Under the pieces are notes generated by a model. That model did not search any database. It had not been told where the DNA came from and worked only from the letters and a program-made list of their open reading frames with translations. The translations under genes and the position numbers were made by a program. Below are positions 61,460-64,000 of a stretch of 64,000 nt of DNA, in pieces. The stretch lies in NCBI GenBank assembly GCA_964468345.1, contig CAYXVZ010000030.1, positions 1 through 64,000 of the forward strand, written 5' to 3'. How positions within the stretch are numbered: position 1 is the stretch's first letter; every line of letters begins with the position of its first letter. Origin of the DNA: DALYLB01 sp964468345. GTDB lineage: Bacteria > Acidobacteriota > Blastocatellia > RBC074.

Positions 61460-61855
61460 AGCATTACAGCAACCATCTGATGTAGTTCAGAAGAATTTGA
61501 GAGTCAGCTTTCAACTAATCATGAAACGCAAAGAACAGAAAAATCTGATATCCAACGGCGCATCGTCGATGCCGTGTTGGCGCCCCGGCGTGGGCCTGTT
61601 CTTTGGGCTCACCTCCTTATCAGCCAATCGGACGATGTCACACGGATCAGAGCGATTTTTGAAGAGCGGCGAACGCTCCTTCAGTATTGATCGACTCTAT
61701 CGACATCTATAATCTCGCGGGAGCGGCGTTCCCGCTCCCAAAAATCCAGAAACAATACAGTTACAGGGTTTTCAGGTCGAGCGGGCAGCTTCTCTCCTTT
61801 CCACGTGCGCATTGACGCGCGTCGTGCCCGGTCCGACAGCCCCCAACCGCATTCG

Positions 61856-61940
61856 CCCGAGAAGGCCGAATGGATCGGCGGTAGTCTGTAAACCTATTGT
61901 AGCTTTGCGCTGCAAGCAGGTTCGATTCCTGCTCTCGGGA
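61856..61940 (+). tRNA. tRNA-Tyr(GTA) with C1-G72
   Basis: Acceptor CCCGAGA/TCTCGGG, loop CTGTAAA (GTA), long variable arm GTAGC/GCTGC, T-arm GCAGG-TTCGATT-CCTGC, discriminator A. C1-G72 is unusual: bacterial tRNA-Tyr has G1-C72, archaeal and eukaryotic ones C1-G72. Confidence 0.85.
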
Positions 61941-61967
61941 TTCGTGTACCTTGTTGCCCGATAAGAT

Positions 61968-62039
61968 AGGAGCGTGGTGTAACGGCGAACATCTTGGACT
62001 CCAAACCCAATGATCCGGGTTCAAATCCCGGCGCTCCTG
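61968..62039 (+). tRNA. tRNA-Trp(CCA)
   Basis: Acceptor AGGAGCG/CGCTCCT, loop CTCCAAA (CCA), T-arm CGGG-TTCAAAT-CCCG, discriminator G, as in bacterial Trp tRNAs. Confidence 0.9.
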
Positions 62040-62100
62040 TTACGCAAGGTATAAGTTATAAACAACGAGAAGTAACAAGAAAGAATAACGAACAAGTAAT

Positions 62101-62183
62101 AGAGGGCTGGCCGAATTGGTAAGGCAGTAGTTTCGAAAACTACCGAGCAAGGTCTCGTCAGGGTTCGAGTCCCTGGCCCTCTG
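62101..62183 (+). tRNA. tRNA-Ser(CGA)
   Basis: Acceptor AGAGGGC/GCCCTCT, anticodon stem GTAGT/ACTAC with loop TTCGAAA (CGA), class II variable arm CGAG..CTCG, discriminator G. Confidence 0.9.
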
Positions 62184-62197
62184 TGTGGGATACGTGT

Positions 62198-62271
62198 GCC
62201 GACGTGGCGCAATGGGCAGACGCGCCAAGCTAAGGACTTGGAGGGTACAGATTCGAATCCTGTCGTCGGCA
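62198..62271 (+). tRNA. tRNA-Leu(AAG) with short variable loop
   Basis: Acceptor GCCGACG/CGTCGGC, Leu-like D-arm GCGC..ACGC, stem CCAAG/CTTGG with loop CTAAGGA (AAG), only 5 nt (AGGGT) between anticodon and T stems, discriminator A. Lacks the long arm expected for leucine. Confidence 0.8.
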
Positions 62272-62276
62272 TTTTT

Positions 62277-62350
62277 GCATCGGTAGCTCAGATGGAAAGA
62301 GCGCAGGTCTACGAAACCTGAGGTCGCGAGTTCGAGTCCCGCCCGATGCA
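62277..62350 (+). tRNA. tRNA-Arg(ACG)
   Basis: Acceptor GCATCGG/CCGATGC, stem CAGGT/ACCTG with loop CTACGAA (ACG), discriminator A. Same anticodon as the integration-target tRNA but a different acceptor; its T stem has one mismatch. Confidence 0.93.
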
Positions 62351-62364
62351 TTGCAGTTACGATC

Positions 62365-62436
62365 GCGCGCCTGGTCGAGTGGCGAAGGCAACTGCCTGCA
62401 AAGCAGTTCAGACCGGTTCGATTCCGGTGGCGCGCT
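62365..62436 (+). tRNA. tRNA-Cys(GCA)
   Basis: Acceptor GCGCGCC/GGCGCGC, stem ACTGC/GCAGT with loop CTGCAAA (GCA), discriminator T as required for cysteine. Confidence 0.93.
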
Positions 62437-62448
62437 TTTGACAACTGG

Positions 62449-62524
62449 GCCGAAGTGGCGAAACGCGGCAAACGCACGGAGCTTAAACCTCCGGATCTTG
62501 TGGGTTCGACTCCCACCTTCGGCA
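62449..62524 (+). tRNA. tRNA-Leu(TAA) with short variable loop
   Basis: Acceptor GCCGAAG/CTTCGGC, Leu-like D-arm, stem CGGAG/CTCCG with loop CTTAAAC (TAA), only 6 nt (GATCTT) in the variable region, discriminator A. Confidence 0.85.
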
Positions 62525-62530
62525 TTTTTC

Positions 62531-62599
62531 TGCGGGCGGGCAAGAGCTCAGCCGGGGCTCATAATCCTGGCAGGCCGGGAGCGTTACCCGGGCCCGCGC
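62531..62599 (+). tRNA. tRNA-Met(CAT), initiator-like and reduced
   Basis: Acceptor stem TGCGGGC/GCCCGCG with a weak T1-G72 pair, anticodon loop CTCATAA (CAT), T stem CCGGG/CCCGG with the atypical loop AGCGTTA, shortened D region. CCA may be encoded. Weak 1-72 pairing is an initiator trait. Less certain than the others. Confidence 0.6.
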
Positions 62600-62619
62600 C
62601 CAATATCCATACGGGTTGA

Positions 62620-62692
62620 GGGGCGTTAGGCAAGCGGTTAAGCCGCCAGTCTTTCAAGCTGGAAAGCGCGGGTTCGAATCCCGCACGCCCTG
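62620..62692 (+). tRNA. tRNA-Glu(TTC)
   Basis: Acceptor GGGGCGT/ACGCCCT (1-72 G-T), stem CCAGT/GCTGG with loop CTTTCAA (TTC), T-arm GCGGG-TTCGAAT-CCCGC, discriminator G. Confidence 0.92.
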
Positions 62693-62696
62693 CCTC

Positions 62697-62770
62697 GGGT
62701 CCGTGGCCAAACTGGAGAAGGCAACGGCCTTTTAAGCCGTGGATTGTGAGTTCGAGTCTCACCGGACCCA
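62697..62770 (+). tRNA. tRNA-Lys(TTT)
   Basis: Acceptor GGGTCCG/CGGACCC, stem ACGGC/GCCGT with loop CTTTTAA (TTT), discriminator A. Confidence 0.93.
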
Positions 62771-62789
62771 TCGAAGTTCTTTGCAGTTT

Positions 62790-62879
62790 ACTCCCGTAGC
62801 TCAATCGGAAGAGCGGCAGGCTTATATCCTGTGAGCGCCGGATAAGCGCGTGGTCCGAGTTCGAGTCTCGGCGGGAGTA
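62790..62879 (+). tRNA. tRNA-Ile(TAT) with 22-nt variable region
   Basis: Acceptor ACTCCCG/CGGGAGT, D stem GCTC/GAGC, stem GCAGG/CCTGT with loop CTTATAT (TAT), then 22 nt with GCGC/GCGC pairing before T-arm CCGAG-TTCGAGT-CTCGG. Ile tRNAs are class I, and bacteria usually read AUA with a modified CAT anticodon. Confidence 0.8.
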
Positions 62880-62890
62880 TTTTGATTTAT

Positions 62891-62967
62891 GGCGAGTGGA
62901 GCACCGCTGGCAGAGAGCGCCTGTCTGTGGAACAGGAGATCGCCGGTTCGAATCCGGTCACTCGCCC
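62891..62967 (+). tRNA. tRNA-His(GTG)
   Basis: Acceptor GGCGAGT/ACTCGCC, stem CCTGT/ACAGG with loop CTGTGGA (GTG), discriminator C, the histidine identity base. Confidence 0.93.
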
Positions 62968-62974
62968 TCTCGAT

Positions 62975-63046
62975 TGGGATGTCGTCTAACCGGCAAGACC
63001 GCAGCCTTTGAAGTTGCTGATCAGGGTTCGAGTCCTTGCATCCCAG
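62975..63046 (+). tRNA. tRNA-Gln(TTG)
   Basis: Acceptor TGGGATG/CATCCCA, stem GCAGC/GTTGC with loop CTTTGAA (TTG), discriminator G; the weak T1-A72 pair is typical for glutamine. Confidence 0.93.
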
Positions 63047-63049
63047 TTT

Positions 63050-63123
63050 GTACCCGTAGCTCAGCCGGCAGCAGCGCGCGGTTGATAACCGCGAGGTCAC
63101 AGGTTCGATTCCTGTCGGGTACA
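63050..63123 (+). tRNA. tRNA-Ile(GAT)
   Basis: Acceptor GTACCCG/CGGGTAC, stem CGCGG/CCGCG with loop TTGATAA (GAT), T-arm ACAGG-TTCGATT-CCTGT, discriminator A. Confidence 0.93.
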
Positions 63124-63133
63124 TTGACGACCT

Positions 63134-63208
63134 GGGGCCGTGGGCCAGCCCGGAGTGGCCGCAGCACTGTCAATGCTGAGATCGTGGGTTCAAATCCCAT
63201 CGGTCCCG
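63134..63208 (+). tRNA. tRNA-Asp(GTC)
   Basis: Acceptor GGGGCCG/CGGTCCC, stem CAGCA/TGCTG with loop CTGTCAA (GTC), discriminator G. Confidence 0.93.
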
Positions 63209-63240
63209 TGAAGTTAGATCGGTTTGCAGTTCGATGTATG

Positions 63241-63345
63241 GATTTTGCCACAGAGGCACCGCAGCCACAGAGACGAGCAAAGGACGTTGTGAAAACCTTC
63301 TCTCTTATCTCTGTGCCTCTGTGACTCTGTGGCGAACCACACACT
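63241..63345. repeat. CACAGAG hairpin inside the tRNA array
   Basis: TTTTGCCACAGAGGCACCGC with CCACAGAGACGAG on the left, TCTGTGCCTCTGTGACTCTG with TGGCGAACC on the right. Same family as 10063-10142 and 30222-30320. Confidence 0.85.
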
Positions 63346-63369
63346 AAACTGCAAGCCGATCTAGATCTG

Positions 63370-63384
63370 AAAGGAGGTGATCCC
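63370..63384 (+). promoter_or_regulatory. 15-nt sequence complementary to the 16S rRNA 3' end
   Basis: GAAAGGAGGTGATCC pairs without mismatch with the conserved GGATCACCTCCTTTC tail of bacterial 16S rRNA. An ATG follows at 63389, opening a 26-codon frame over tRNA-Asn. Confidence 0.6.
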
Positions 63385-63392
63385 ATCTATGG

Positions 63393-63466
63393 TGCAGGGT
63401 AGCTCACGCTGGCAGAGCGCCGGCCTGTTAAGTCGGAGGCCGCGGGTTCGATTCCCGCCCCTGCAG
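63393..63466 (+). tRNA. tRNA-Asn(GTT)
   Basis: Acceptor TGCAGGG/CCCTGCA, stem CCGGC/GTCGG with loop CTGTTAA (GTT), T-arm GCGGG-TTCGATT-CCCGC, discriminator G. Confidence 0.93.
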
Positions 63467-63479
63467 TGATTTCGCGTTC

Positions 63480-63523
63480 TGTGGTCCGGGAGGTGTCTCC
63501 TCAAGCCTGCACCTGCCGGCCAC
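63480..63523. other. Imperfect hairpin between tRNA-Asn and tRNA-Phe
   Basis: GTGGTCCGGGAGGTG pairs with CACCTGCCGGCCAC with a few mismatches. Not a recognisable tRNA; may be a processing or termination structure. Confidence 0.5.
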
Positions 63524-63532
63524 GGAATATTC

Positions 63533-63606
63533 GGTTGGGTAGCTCAGCTGGTAGCAGCGCTGGCCTGAAAAGCCAGAGGTCATTGGTTCGATTCCAATCC
63601 CAACCA
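63533..63606 (+). tRNA. tRNA-Phe(GAA)
   Basis: Acceptor GGTTGGG/CCCAACC, stem CTGGC/GCCAG with loop CTGAAAA (GAA), discriminator A. Last tRNA of the array. Confidence 0.95.
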
Positions 63607-63655
63607 TGGCATCTGCCCTTCAACTTTGTGAAAGGGCCTTCAACAAAGGGAACCT

Positions 63656-64000
63656 ATGCTGATTCATCGAAAGGTATTACTGCTCAATGCCTCTTACGAA
63701 CCCATGAATCTGGTCACCGCGCCGAAAGCGCTGACGCTGGTCTGGCGGCGCGTGGCGGAAGTCCTCGAATACGATCGCGGCCAGTTCGTGCATACGACGC
63801 GCTTCACATTCGAACTGCCGTCGGTGATTCGCCTGATGCAGTACATCAATGTGCGGTCGCGGCAAAATCGTGTCACCAATCGCCATCGCATTCTGGCGCG
63901 CGATCGGAACCGTTGTCAGTACTGCGGCCGGCGCGGGACGGCCTTTGAACTGACGCTCGATCACATCCTGCCGCGGTCCCGCGGCGGACAGACCGTGGCC
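63656..64000 (+). CDS. HNH endonuclease, 5' part (cut by window end)
   Basis: 115 codons are visible. MLIHRKVLLLNASYEPMNLVTAPKALTLVWRRVAEVLEYD is the typical N-terminus of small HNH nucleases; the HNH core begins with ILARDRNRCQYCGRRG (first zinc-binding CxxC) and LTLDHILPRSRGG (catalytic DH with the RSRGG box), where the window ends. Preceded by AAAGGGAACCT. Such nucleases occur both in chromosomes and in phages or elements, so it does not settle whether the array belongs to the element. It lies 50 bp after tRNA-Phe. Confidence 0.92.
   Translation, partial: MLIHRKVLLLNASYEPMNLVTAPKALTLVWRRVAEVLEYDRGQFVHTTRFTFELPSVIRLMQYINVRSRQNRVTNRHRILARDRNRCQYCGRRGTAFELTLDHILPRSRGGQTVA

Larger units (their letters stand above)
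61203..61855. other. 650-bp leader region before the tRNA array
   Basis: Holds the second promoter-like repeat, the array promoter and operator (61402-61459), short frames without support, and a hairpin GGGAGCGG/CCGCTCCC at 61719-61739. I see no intact gene. Confidence 0.6.

Noticed and set aside
61497..61712. 71-codon frame between operator and tRNA array
   Set aside because: No start signal or family; a competing frame in the same DNA is equally open, so neither is supported.
61740..61850. Possible extra degraded tRNA before tRNA-Tyr
   Set aside because: GC-rich with partial stems but no consistent anticodon arm or TTC-containing T loop.
63480..63523. Hairpin considered as a possible tRNA-Sec or degraded tRNA
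   Set aside because: Contains TCA near the loop but lacks U33, a T-arm and an acceptor stem; cannot support a tRNA call.

Overview
The window looks like a chromosomal segment of an Acidobacteriota bacterium carrying an integrative and conjugative element (ICE). Support for the phylum is indirect: moderately GC-rich DNA, a large FtsX-like permease of the type expanded in Acidobacteria (ADOP, 54.8-57.2 kb), an Att-type lipocalin exporter operon, an F420 pathway gene, and many long intergenic hairpins. No rRNA gene is present, so the class is not fixed.

Chromosomal part, 1-22.7 kb: end of a membrane pyrophosphatase gene (hppA); an ECF sigma/anti-sigma pair with a beta-propeller protein; a secreted amidohydrolase; cysteine dioxygenase and an APC permease; an operon of lipocalin-like protein, FtsX permease, LolD-type ATPase and SRPBCC protein; a fasciclin protein behind a palindromic operator; an iron-sulfur (6-4) photolyase; COX15/CtaA; then DUF2256, a redoxin that appears to use selenocysteine (in-frame UGA in a UxxC motif) and a small membrane protein; a TPR protein; CofE; and a Tat-exported TIM-barrel protein. 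tRNA-Arg(ACG) closes this part.

Conjugative element, 22.7 kb onward: a tyrosine integrase abuts the 3' end of tRNA-Arg. It is followed by a possible excisionase and the leftward T4SS genes virB6, B5, B4, B3 and B2. A rightward set carries virB1, B8, B9, B10, a MoxR-like AAA ATPase, an unknown protein, virD4 and another unknown protein. No VirB11 is seen. Then come a PIN toxin-antitoxin pair, a relaxase with an accessory gene, a candidate oriT, an SSB and a 463-residue unknown. Cargo and decay follow at 47.8-59.4 kb: Uma2 and two Uma2 remnants, a three-gene cassette (2OG-Fe(II) oxygenase, unknown protein, PqqD-radical SAM-SPASM enzyme), BrnTA, two DUF433/DUF5615 pairs with broken toxins, an ADOP permease and an SDR. 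A Rad52-like annealing protein, DUF4926 and an unlisted 44-residue membrane protein lie at 59.4-61.2 kb.

Right end, 61.4-64 kb: a promoter with a palindromic operator precedes an array of 17 tRNA genes, all on the + strand, followed by an HNH endonuclease cut by the window end. The array covers 15 amino acids and lacks exactly Ala, Gly, Pro, Thr and Val. Several members are structurally odd: Leu tRNAs without the long variable arm, an Ile(UAU) tRNA with one, a Tyr tRNA with C1-G72 and an initiator-like Met tRNA. I found no second copy of the tRNA-Arg 3' end, so the right end of the element, and whether it owns the array, stay open.

The strongest candidates for something undescribed are the regulated, structurally deviant tRNA array, the oxygenase/unknown/radical SAM cassette, and the selenocysteine redoxin downstream of DUF2256.
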